Positions 1 to 8,431 of a stretch of DNA of 14,400 nucleotides are shown in pieces (position 1 is the first letter of the stretch; every line of letters begins with the position of its first letter). A program made the position numbers and the translations under genes. The stretch is from Asterionellopsis glacialis (taxonomy: Eukaryota; Bacillariophyta; Plagiogrammaphyceae; Rhaphoneidales; Asterionellopsidaceae), in contig WKLE02000311.1 of assembly GCA_014885115.2 (NCBI GenBank), positions 1 to 14,400 on the forward strand. Reading direction: 5' to 3'. The notes beneath the pieces are model-generated. The model was not told where the DNA came from. It ran no database searches and was given only the letters and a program-made list of their open reading frames with translations.

Positions 1-1459
1 CATCTTTAGTCTCTAATGGAATCGATAATCCACCAGTGTTGGGAATAGAAGTAGGGGTATGAGGTTGGTTAGGCAATTGTGGTGTGCTCGATAGAAGTGA
101 TGTCGCATTGTTACGATATTGAATCGTGACAGGTCGATGTGGCGGTATACCTGCATCGGTGAGCAGTGCATGGATCCATGCTGTTGCCTTGCCATGGGTG
201 AAACCTTCGAGTATTTTGGCTTCAGTAGAATTATGCGCCATAGTATTTTGTTTGCTGGATCGATATAAGACAACAGTACCATTGATAGAAATTTCGCCGC
301 CACCAAAGCTAGATTTATCGAATGTGTCAGGACCAAACATGGCATCTACATGGCCATCTATATTCGGTGATTTGAGGAGATGACTATCTGTCACGATAAC
401 CCCTGGTGTAGTTTTTCCAGTGTGGGTTGCATTGTTGTGATTTAAATCGATAGAAGCTATAGTGGCCATAAGAGATGAATGGTTGTCAATGTTCGATAAG
501 GGATGATATGGTCTACCCTCATTATCTAGGGTACATGTTGAGCATGCGAAATGTTCGCCTATACTGTCTGCCGGTTTCCCTATGGAGTGAGTAATGTTTG
601 GAGGTCGGAGCAGTTCACTCCATATAGCATTGACACTCTGCTGGAAGTGAGGCGGTTTACGCATACACTTATATACTAAGGGTGAATCAAGGTTGTCGCG
701 GAGATATAAAACCATATCTTTTAAGACTTGAAAATGTAATTCCGAAGTGTTGGTCTGATATTGTGCTAGACGCACATTGCCGGTAAGTAGGTCAACACGC
801 GTCCACAATGACAAATGCATCATTGCGCAAAGAATTGATCGAAACTTAAATCCGAATTTCTTTTCTGTAGCGATAGTTTGGTCTTTGGTCAGAGGCGTGC
901 TCGAAGCTAATTGTGCCTCAAAAGCATTCCCTGCTGGCATGACCGTACGTCGTCGGGTGCTTTTTGGGTGCTTTTCCCATTCGGGGCCAAGGACCTTGGT
1001 CACAACTTCAATGGATAGATGGCGTTGATCCATGGAGATACAGTCATCACTTTGGATAAGGCGAATTCCAAAGAAAAACGTGGCCAATCCTTTAGCATGG
1101 ATCTCCGACCAATGTTGACGGAGAATATTGGCAACAAAATGATACGTTTCTTCATTGGAACACAAAAGCATATCATCTGTTGAACGTCCCATGAGGACAA
1201 GTGACCCATTATGGCATCCGCTGTAAAAACATGTATCTGCTCTGTTACTGATGAATTTCATTTCTTCAGTAATTACGGCAGAAATAAGTTCACCGAATAC
1301 ACGACTGGCATCAACTCTTCCTTGAACATGTGTAAACATTTCCATAGCAAGTTGATGGACTGGAACTGTTTTCAGCGTTTCGGAGTGTGTATCCCATATA
1401 ATAGGATATCGTGAAGCGAACCATTCAAGATATTCGGGGAAACATCGAAGGTATTGTGG
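1..1459 (-). pseudogene. pol: pol continuation: reverse transcriptase C-terminus and RNase H (partial, runs off left edge)
   Basis: After the TGA the same frame remains open all the way to position 1, with no further stop. It begins PQYLRCFPEYLEWF, the block that follows the first catalytic Asp in copia-type reverse transcriptases. The second catalytic pair is in GRSTDDMLLCSNEE (DD at 1172-1177), with STDD in place of the usual YVDD-like box. Next comes FGFKFRSILCAMMHLSLWTR, corresponding to the conserved connection region. RNase H is recognisable from VDAMFGPD and SKQNTMAHNSTEAKILEG (about 220-330). The later position that is normally D-N reads R-N (QYRNNATSLL), so a catalytic acid may be lost. 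The stretch ends inside or just after RNase H. A long open frame below one stop suggests the stop is recent. Confidence 0.85.
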
Positions 1460-4400
1460 TCAATCTTCATAGTCTTTCGGAGGTGTACCTTGGAATGCGT
1501 TGGAAACGTCGATGTGGTAGAGGCGGACACCTGTCCAGTGAAAATGTGCTGCTAATGCCACTAGGATGCGAAGAGAGGAAGAAAGCAAGGTGGGAGCATA
1601 TGATTCAGAAAAATCCACTCCTTTGACCTGCTGCGAGCCATTAGTGCAAACTCGTGTTTTGCGATCTTTGATGCGATTATATTCATCAAGTTTATGTGCC
1701 AAAGCAATGACCGCGTCAATAATTCTGGAGTTCGAAGGTGGGATCACCGGCATACCAAAGGTACCATAGCTTCGACATTTATCCAAGAATTTAAAGAGTG
1801 ATTCCTTCCAAGCGGGTTTGAAGTTCCCTTTCATAGCCTCTCTCCAATTGCGTGGGCAATGTAATGCATGATCGTTATAGCCCATGATGGAAGTAACAAA
1901 CCCCATAAAAGCGGGAAGGGTAAGATCTTCTGGGGCCATGATGGACCAGACTGCGCGAGTGATCCCATGCTCAAGGCCTGTGAATTCGAGATAATCAGGA
2001 GTATCATGTTTAGGATCAAGAGTTCCAAAAAGTAAAGTAATCCCGGTTAAACCCTGAGAGAGACTTAGTTGTTGTCGCACCACAGTTTGAATTTCATCAT
2101 ACGTCCTAGTTTTGATACCATTGATTTCCAAGATATAGGATCCAATCAGGGAGTGTGGGACGTATTGTGCTGCTACAGATTGGGGTTGGAAGGTCATGAG
2201 TCTACAGCATCCCACCTCTGGATTGTAGACGTAGATGAGTCCAAGGCTAGTTATATTTGAGATGTCAGGGATAAGGACTTGGGTGAGGTTTTCATGAGTC
2301 CAACGTTCATGGGTGATTTCAAGATTATGAATATTGTCCAGGAGTTCTTTAGAATAATTGGTGGGTGTATCAAACCCATGTAAGTACCGCGCTGCAGGGC
2401 TTCGGTTGTCAGGTGTGAGTGCGACTTGAAGTTCGTCAATTACACAATGATGGGTGTAGCGGACCCTATCACGACGATCAAGACTAACGTGGACCCTCCC
2501 GGTGCCTTGGAGACCTTGAAAAATATGCATCTCACCGATATCCGAGGAGCCAGCGCTTTTGTGTTTCCGGTGATGAGTGGTGTATAAATGAGACCCATAA
2601 ATCCTGATGGGCCCAACCTGAGGTGTTATAGCATAAAATGCTTGGCTGGTGGACAATTTGCCATAGGATGGGCGAGGCCGTATACTGAGAAGGTGGCATG
2701 CATAAAGGATAGCAAAGCACCATTCGTCAATAGATCGACCACCCATGTACAATAGGCATTTCATAGTGGATTTAAGTGGGCCGAAGAATGTCTCTATTTT
2801 GCCATTGGCAGCGGAGTTGTAGCCTCCGGTAGGTTCTAAGCGACAATGAATGACTGCTAGAGCTTTGACAATTGCCGTGCATCCCCACAAAGCACTATCC
2901 CCATCAACGCGCATGACATTGCAGGCACAAAGATTGATTTTACGAACCCATATAATAAACCATAAGAGAAGGCTGAGCGGAGCCTTGCGCGACTGCCGGA
3001 GAAACACCCATCGGTGAGATGTTTTGGCTTCAGCTATCCCCAGGAAGCAAGTGAATCCACGCTTTGAGACGGTGCTGACAAAGGAGAAATCGACGTGAAA
3101 GAGGAGTCCCTTGGTAGTGATGGATTGGTCCTTGCGTGGATTCGTTTTGACTGCTTTGGCTTTATATGTGAGACAAATGGGGCAATTATGTGGTTCTTTG
3201 GGAATGGAGAATGGGGGAACATCCTTGAAACCATTTGGTTCGTTCCATAGTTTGAGAGCATCATCCGGGATGCAGCCACCACGGAGGTGCATGATATGAT
3301 ACATAGGTGCATCACGTAAGGATGAGAGTAAGTCGACAGAATGGACCTGACCATGTAAGTTAGTAGGGTAAGGTTTGAGAACTAGCTTCATGGCGACATA
3401 ATCAGTCATATTATGTGTATGTAATGGGAACGAGAATGATCGACCATCAGATAAGCGTTTAAGATGTAACTGGTTGCCAGCTTGCCGGAATAATATTTCG
3501 CCTTCATATCCAAGATCCTGAAGCACATGCATGCTAAGTGTACGGCGTCGGAAAGATGGGACACACATCACATTAGGTATGACCTGAGAAAATGCGTCTC
3601 CATCAGGAGAATCAAGTTCAAGATGCCAGGTGCCAAGAGCTGTAACTGAATGGCTGTCATTTCTTCCGGCAGTACCACAGGTTCCGGAAACAGGCAAGGG
3701 GTTAAGAAGTGTCGTTAGACGATGATCAACACAAACAGTAGCACCTGTATCGACATGGAACCAAAGATGGTCCACAGGTGGTGCAACCAATGGTTCGTCC
3801 ATAGAGGCAGTGATAGGAACCTGAGTTTCAGTGGGAGAGAGAATCTCTTGTAGGTCTGAAGGGACATCAGGACCAGAAAGTGTCGAAACAGGAAGATCAC
3901 GGACTCTGGGAAGATCAATGTTGGATATGACAGGATACAAGGGCAGGTCAGGTAGAGGATAATGGTCAATGGAAGACACGCCCTGTATCTTTGCAACTTC
4001 ATCTTGCATCATGATCCCTGAATATGCTGACTCGAGAGCCAGTGTTTCATCGCGAATATCCTTGATTTCTTCATCCAGTTTATGTAGTGCTTTGGCCTCA
4101 CGGATATCCAGTTTCTGTTGAAGTTTAGGAGATATTTCAAGTTTCTTGGTAGGTGGTGGTGATTGAGAGAGGCTTTGATCAACAGCCGCAATAGTGCCAC
4201 CAGATGGAGATTTCCATGGGCCATCATTGCAAGATTTGAGATTCCGGAAAGCATCACACCGTTGCTGCCGAATTTCGGGTAAACGCTGGTCGAGCCACCA
4301 GCAGGATGTCACTTTATGTGAGTTGCCGCAGATACAACATGCATTAGGTGGATGCTTCCGGCCTCCGCATGGACTGTAGGGACAAGGGATGGATTCTTCC

Positions 4401-5530
4401 TTGCGTCGAAGATGGACGCGTCCTCTAGGAATACTAGCTACAACGCCATCAGGGACATCGTCATAGAAGTCAGCTACACCCTTAGAGACATCATCCGCAG
4501 AAATGGTAACACATCCCAGAAAGGCTGACGAATCACTGGTGGGCGATGGCCCAGGAACGATCGAAGAAACATGGGAACCTTTAGGTAAGGTCGGAGTAAT
4601 GTTGGTTGGCCGTAGCATAGTGATCCTATCGACGATGACATTGATACCGAGTTCTGGAGGAACGGGAGTAAGTCGATGTGCATGTCCACTATGATCACGT
4701 TGGAAGTGTAGGATATCAGTGTAAATGTCCTGGATGAGGGGTTGGACAGTTTTGTGTAATCCCTCCGTAAACCATCGGGGGAACGAGATAGGCATTACTG
4801 CATCAATTTCATCGTACAAGGCGATTTTGTTAGCCCACGTAGTAAATTCTGAGGCGTATAACACAATCGAATCAGCATGACGCTGTGTGAGCACTTTAGT
4901 GTAAGCCGGTGCGCGGGTATTCTTGATCTTAGGGTGGTGTTGGACAAGTAAAGCTTGAAGTACCACCCAACCATCGCCAGAGTGAGCAATTTGTTGTAGA
5001 AAAGACTTAGCGATGGGCGCAGAATCGGCTATCAATGGAGTGCCATCTTTGCCTGCGGAGTTAAATGCAGCACCTAGGGCTGTACCAAGGCGATGATGAT
5101 CTCTGTGTAAAGAATTGGAATCCATATTGGGAAGTTGACTAGCAAGAGGATTCGAAGGTAAACCAACGGGGCAGGCAGAGAGAATAACTTCATGGTGAAG
5201 GCATGAAAGTTCAGGTAATAGGTCGGGATGAAACTGGTACTGCGACAAAAACTGCCGTAAGGAAAGGTAGAATTTGAAGAAACCAGTTTGAGTATCATCC
5301 AGTAAGCGGGCAGAGAGTTTAGGAATATGGTGAAAAGTACCACCATATGGGCCTTTAGGATGATACGAAAGCCAGTCGATAGATTGACATTGAAAGTGGT
5401 GGAGGTTGGGTGCAAAGTAAGTCCTAGCTTGACGTCCCACATCCTGTAAGGTCGAATGTCCCAAGCCAGGAATGGAACGTGCTTGGTCGCTATCATGTGG
5501 TAAATGGTCCTCCGCACCAGAGGCATTAAG
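1460..5530 (-). pseudogene. pol: gag-pol: capsid, zinc knuckle, protease, integrase, reverse transcriptase N-terminus (interrupted)
   Basis: This frame is open from upstream of the 10-bp duplication to TGA at 1460-1462. In order it has a Gag capsid-like helical region (about 4400-5500), a zinc knuckle CCICGNSHKVTSC (4301-4339; C-x2-C-x3-H-x4-C, one residue shorter than the classic spacing), a retropepsin site FHVDTGATVCVDH (DTGA at 3740-3751), integrase, and the N-terminal half of reverse transcriptase. The integrase zinc region has YHIMH and CPIC; the first two His are closer together than usual. Its core shows HVDF, RVDGDS and NGKIE with 36 residues between the second Asp and the Glu, as in copia. 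Reverse transcriptase motifs include CTNGSQQVKGVDFSESYAPT and the first catalytic Asp in HIDVSNAFQG. It then meets TGA at a position where CGA (Arg) would be one transition away. Known copia polyproteins run through here uninterrupted. Confidence 0.88.
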
Positions 5531-5540
5531 AGGCATTAAG
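5521..5540. repeat. 10-bp perfect tandem duplication in gag
   Basis: On the plus strand AGGCATTAAG occurs twice in a row (5521-5530 and 5531-5540); the preceding AG extends the period by two bases. The extra 10 bases shift gag by +1 and bring TAA into frame. Both frames encode Leu-Asn-Ala-Ser at the two copies, so the coding text resumes exactly where it stopped, as expected for a recent duplication. Confidence 0.9.
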
Positions 5541-6218
5541 GACATCATCAAGCTCTGCATCCAAATCATAATCCGAGGTAGGTTCAGCCGCAGGGGCATG
5601 GGATGATGTAGATGATGGTGGAGCTGCAGATGCGGGAGATGGTGAAGGGGAACCAGGGTGTCGCGTCTCCTCTGTATGCGTAGCCTGGGAGTGAGTGGCA
5701 AACGTCCGAGTCAGTTGGTCCATGGCGAGGCGGAGTTCTTGTAAGCTCTCCTCCATGGAAGATAAGCGGTCTTCATGAGAGGAACTCACTGGAGGGGAAC
5801 CCCGGGGGTCTGGAGGAGAGTCACTAGGACCAGGCGTCTGAAAAGGGTTGAGACCCAGCACATTGCGGATGGCGGGAGTGAAGCGACGAGATAGACGACG
5901 TTGGGAGAAAAGAGTACTCCTAGGAGGGGCCGACCGAAAGGGGAAACGAGGTGGACCAGGGGCCGAGTCCTGCACAAAGTCATTGTACATAGGACGGGTC
6001 CCATAGCCTAAAGAAGCTCGCGCCATATAATCTGGTGGAGCACTAGCATATGTGTGTGAAGATCCACGACGAAAGTTAACGTTGTCTAGGGAGCGGCGAG
6101 AAGGAGTGGGGCCAGGGTTACCTTCGATGTCATGGTTACCTTCTTCCTGTGCGAGGCGACCTGGAGTGTGAGAGTAATGACTCATCAGGGTCAGAGTCAC
6201 GGTCGTATAAAATATAGT
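5526..6218 (-). CDS. gag: gag N-terminal part, beginning with a 2A-like motif
   Basis: This frame is open from 6218 to a TAA at 5526-5528. Its first ATG is at 6185 and it overlaps the end of ORF1 by about 80 nt in the +1 frame. From the ATG it encodes about 25 residues that end in the 2A-like motif DIEGNPGP. A long disordered region rich in Pro, Ser and Arg follows, then a probable coiled coil (HEDRLSSMEESLQELRLAMD and following residues) and a second Pro/Ser/Ala-rich stretch. Disorder plus a coiled coil before a capsid-like region fits a Gag N-terminus. The stop is caused by a 10-bp tandem duplication at 5521-5540; past it, gag-pol continues in the next frame. Translation could come by frameshift from ORF1, by initiation at 6185, or not at all in this copy. 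Confidence 0.7.
   Translation of the reverse strand, partial: TIFYTTVTLTLMSHYSHTPGRLAQEEGNHDIEGNPGPTPSRRSLDNVNFRRGSSHTYASAPPDYMARASLGYGTRPMYNDFVQDSAPGPPRFPFRSAPPRSTLFSQRRLSRRFTPAIRNVLGLNPFQTPGPSDSPPDPRGSPPVSSSHEDRLSSMEESLQELRLAMDQLTRTFATHSQATHTEETRHPGSPSPSPASAAPPSSTSSHAPAAEPTSDYDLDAELDDVLNAS
6108..6131 (-). other. 2A-like ribosome-skipping motif (DIEGNPGP)
   Basis: The codons for D-I-E-G-N-P-G-P match the 2A consensus D-x-E-x-N-P-G-P exactly, preceded by GRLAQEEGNH in the same frame. In 2A peptides the ribosome fails to form the Gly-Pro bond, so the upstream peptide is released and translation continues from Pro. 2A sequences are known from RNA viruses and from some non-LTR retrotransposons. 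Here the motif sits exactly between ORF1 and gag. The 8-residue match is seen directly; activity is inferred. Confidence 0.65.
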
Positions 6219-6909
6219 CTAAAAGCGCGTCCAAATGCGTGTATAGAAAGCTTTCAACCACAATACGTTGGCGTCTAACTGCAGTAACAAGGATGACAAA
6301 GTCACTGTAGAGAGGGAGTGTTCTTGGAGAAAAACGCCTGCGAAGAATGTTGTATTCACTAAGAAGTTCAGATTCGCGGCCAGAAATGCCAATTTCCCGA
6401 TAATCCAGGTGATAATCTCCCTCAGGTGGAGGGGGATGAGGGAAGCGAAAATGGCGATGAAACGCCCTAATCGCGGCCTCAATTATATCCCCACTGGTGG
6501 CCCTGGGTAGGGATAAACCGTCGAGGGCTGAGTCGTCAGATGCGCCCTCAAGTTCCTCGTCAGTTACACGCGAGAAGGTAGAGTATGCCCAAGCTTCAGC
6601 CCGAAGTTGTTGACGCGATCGTGCGGTAGGAGAAGTAGAAGTAGGATTACGGAGTCTTGTTGCTCGATGACGTTGATCCAAACGAAGATCCCTGACAGCA
6701 GTGGAGTAGGAGATCGGTTGAATTGCGGAAGGTGATCGGTCAAAGAAATCTGGAATCGGAATAGGACGAAATTCGAGTGAGTGAAAATCGTCGGGAAGTT
6801 GATATCCGATACGGAGTACTGCACCCTCGAGATCGTCAAGAATATCCTCGTAGTCGGTAAATGAATCAGTAGAGGGAGGAGTCTGATTAGGAGAATCGAC
6901 GGGGGGCAT
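6136..6909 (-). CDS. Retrotransposon ORF1, extra protein upstream of gag, function unknown
   Basis: This 257-aa ORF lies between the LTR and gag. The start at 6909 is chosen because it is the first ATG anywhere in the leader between the LTR end (7214) and this point. The frame stays open further upstream through the leader, but without an ATG. The start context (TCC before ATG) is weak. The protein is rich in Arg, Ser, Asp and Pro, has a PHPPPPEG stretch in the middle, and ends in a mixed hydrophobic/charged segment likely to be helical (LYSDFVILVTAVRRQRIVVE onward). I recognise no domain. It ends at TAA (6136-6138), seven bases before the 2A-like motif encoded in the next frame. Typical copia elements have gag as the first ORF, so this ORF is an addition. 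It could be an extended Gag N-terminus, a separate accessory protein, or both through 2A separation. Confidence 0.7.
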   Translation of the reverse strand: MPPVDSPNQTPPSTDSFTDYEDILDDLEGAVLRIGYQLPDDFHSLEFRPIPIPDFFDRSPSAIQPISYSTAVRDLRLDQRHRATRLRNPTSTSPTARSRQQLRAEAWAYSTFSRVTDEELEGASDDSALDGLSLPRATSGDIIEAAIRAFHRHFRFPHPPPPEGDYHLDYREIGISGRESELLSEYNILRRRFSPRTLPLYSDFVILVTAVRRQRIVVESFLYTHLDALLDYILYDRDSDPDESLLSHSRSPRTGRR

Positions 6910-7202
6910 GGAAAAATGCCTAAGTAAAAATTCACTATCGGACGATCTTGCAGGGTGAAATCCCCAGCGTGAGCGGGACCAAGTAAGAATCGGAGTTTGT
7001 ATATAGCCCTGTGAAAAGTCGTAACGAATCCGGACAGTCTCGGAAGAGGGCAAAGAGATGCCAGATAACGTCGAGGAAGATCGGGACGTAGGAATCGTGA
7101 TAGTAACCTCAGTGGTAGTGTCGAAGGAGAGAATTGGACTGAGGTGGAGAAAACCGAGAGAATTAACACAAACAATAAAAGAAGCAGAGTATATGTATAA
7201 TT

Positions 7203-7214
7203 GGGATCGTAACC
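7203..7214 (-). promoter_or_regulatory. Candidate primer binding site, half-tRNA (copia) type
   Basis: Directly after the LTR's terminal ACA the minus strand reads GGTTACGATCCC. It does not start with TGG, so it cannot pair with a tRNA CCA end. Its complement, GGGATCGTAACC, looks like a tRNA anticodon stem-loop: GGG stem, U33-like T, anticodon position, AA, CC stem. Drosophila copia is known to prime from an internal cut of initiator tRNA-Met in this region, and the site resembles that arrangement with about two differences from common initiator sequences. Which tRNA is used cannot be told without the host tRNA set. Confidence 0.6.
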
Positions 7215-7490
7215 TGTCAGAAGCTAAGTAGATTCTGATAAGTTGATAAACGGGTTGAGACTAGAAACGCAATAAACCGTCGGGCATGTGTTCATCCAAA
7301 GGTTTTTAGTTTACGTGTATTAAGAAGTCTGAGCTTACTGATTCAGATCGTTACTTGTTTAATCTGAATCAGGTGTCATACTTGATATTGATGACACCTA
7401 TTGTGAGGTCGGTGAGAACTGACGTCTGTCTTCGTTCTGACTATGTTCTGGTTCTTCTAACATCATCTCGAATCATGATGTAGTTCAACA
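7215..7490 (-). repeat. 5' LTR of the copia-type element
   Basis: Read on the minus strand, the segment begins TGTTGAACTA and ends CTTCTGACA, giving the TGT...ACA termini typical of copia LTRs, with a length of 276 bp. The boundaries are set by the terminal dinucleotides, by the primer binding site that follows immediately, and by the abrupt change to GTAC-rich DNA at 7491. The partner LTR is outside the window, so the ends are not confirmed by LTR-LTR comparison. It should carry the promoter and polyadenylation signals; I could not identify a convincing TATA box. It contains three short perfect inverted repeats, listed separately. Confidence 0.75.
7340..7398. repeat. Two adjacent perfect inverted repeats inside the LTR
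   Basis: GATTCAGAT (7340-7348) pairs with ATCTGAATC (7362-7370), a 9-bp arm with a 13-nt loop. One base further on, GGTGTCAT (7372-7379) pairs with ATGACACC (7391-7398), an 8-bp arm with an 11-nt loop. A third, 7-bp pair, ACATCAT (7460-7466) and ATGATGT (7475-7481), lies near the LTR outer end. They may be protein-binding dyads or RNA hairpins in the LTR transcript; the function is unknown. Confidence 0.8.
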
Positions 7491-7491
7491 C

Positions 7492-7895
7492 CCAGGTACC
7501 TGGTAAAGGTACGATAGATGAATGCATGTACCTGCTGGTACCCTGGTACCTGTAGTCCTACCGGTACGTGTAACAGGTACGGTAGGGCATGGATGGTTAA
7601 CTCTACTGACTTTTATTGGTACATAACGGCTTACCGTACCAGTACCTGTACAGGTACCTGGTACCTGGGTACTTTGTAGGTACCAGAGGTACAAATGGTA
7701 AAGTAACTTTACCAGGTTCAGGTACGACAACAAGAAACGTTAGTTTGTCTGTCGATGCTACTTACCAGGTACCCAATTATGACCCTTATACGCAGTAGCA
7801 GCTACTTACTGTACCTGGTACAGTTAGTATCACACCTTTACCTGTTCCAGATATGGTATTCCTGAAAACGTAGGTACCAACCTGGCACTGTACCA
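7492..7895. repeat. Cluster of GTAC-centred palindromes
   Basis: GTAC occurs 22 times between 7496 and 7892, against fewer than 2 expected by chance, mostly as GGTACC, GGTACCTGG or CTGTACAGG variants. Several form clean dyads: CCAGGTACCTGG (7492-7503, perfect), GTACCTGTACAGGTAC (7642-7657, perfect 16 bp), TGGTAAAGT-A-ACTTTACCA (7696-7714) and ACTGTACC-T-GGTACAGT (7808-7824). Spacing is irregular, so this is not a simple tandem satellite. Short open frames here are by-products of the repetition. The left end is cut by the retrotransposon, so the cluster may continue beyond the element's other end. It could be a degenerate repeat or an array of binding sites. Confidence 0.8.
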
Positions 7896-8431
7896 ATCAA
7901 TACTTCTAGCTCAGGAGTGGATGATATTTAGTAATTTTGCTTTGTACGAAAACAAGCACGTAAATTTTTATATAACTACACAGATACACATGTTACGGTT
8001 TGGACTACCGTTCGTTGAAATTTCTGCTCCCCTATATATGATAGTAGTCATTTTTATCATGTCTACTCTGCCTATCATAGAAACTATAAACATCTTTACC
8101 GTCTAACGGACAGAAATTTAGATTCTGGTGTACAGTTTAAATGAGCTCTACATTATGGCATGGTATTTAATGAAACTAAACAAATCGCTGAAATGCTGGC
8201 CGGCGGACGTCCTAGGACCAACGTCTATTTTGAAAACATTTTTTGTGCATACAGGTACGGAGTAAACACGGTCCACCTGATGGTTTTTTGGGGGTCGCTC
8301 ACACAACGAAAAAACTCAAAGATACTCGAAAGAAGCATCTGTCGTTAGTTGAGGTCGTTCTCGTTTTGTTATTGTTTGGAAATGCAGAATACATTAATCT
8401 CTCTGCAAATCAACTTTTCAGAAATTTAGAA
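7896..8431. other. Gene-poor stretch upstream of the glycosyltransferase
   Basis: This AT-rich sequence has no convincing gene. A CCTATATATG stretch at 8032-8041 could serve as a TATA-like element for the gene at 8432, but the 390-bp distance makes this weak. The frame of the downstream gene stays open back to an ATG at 8243; the extra 63 residues look like chance coding or an alternative N-terminus. A TTTTCAG at 8415-8421 could be a splice acceptor if a 5' UTR intron exists. Confidence 0.5.

Larger units (their letters stand above)
1..7490 (-). mobile_element. Ty1/copia-type LTR retrotransposon (CoDi-like), 5' complete, 3' end outside window
   Basis: The element reads right to left. It has a 5' LTR (7215-7490), a primer binding site (7203-7214), a leader, ORF1 (6136-6909), gag (from about 6218) and pol in copia order: protease (DTGA, 3740-3751), integrase (about 2780-3320), reverse transcriptase (about 1000-1860) and RNase H (about 1-450). 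Integrase before reverse transcriptase marks Ty1/copia rather than gypsy. The integrase catalytic region, with GGYNSAANGKIE around the glutamate, resembles diatom CoDi elements as I know them; placement in a CoDi clade is inference. The polypurine tract and 3' LTR lie beyond position 1. The five bases just outside the LTR, CCCAG (7491-7495), would be one copy of the target-site duplication if the usual 5 bp applies. The copy is defective because of two frame changes and one in-frame stop, so it is probably non-autonomous. Confidence 0.93.

Noticed and set aside
13..345. Open frame of 110 codons on the minus strand at the left edge
   Set aside because: It overlaps the pol frame that gives a clear RNase H reading, and has no protein-like pattern of its own.
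1460..1462. TGA as a recoded (selenocysteine or readthrough) codon
   Set aside because: Position corresponds to a non-catalytic site in reverse transcriptase and this copy carries other lesions, so a point mutation is simpler.
6564..7175. 203-codon minus-strand frame overlapping ORF1
   Set aside because: It uses a different frame from ORF1 and has no ATG early in the leader; the first ATG of the leader belongs to ORF1.
7485..7798. Open frames on both strands in the GTAC cluster
   Set aside because: The translations are repeats of Val-Pro-Gly-Thr-Tyr-like residues generated by the palindromic DNA; no start context or homology.
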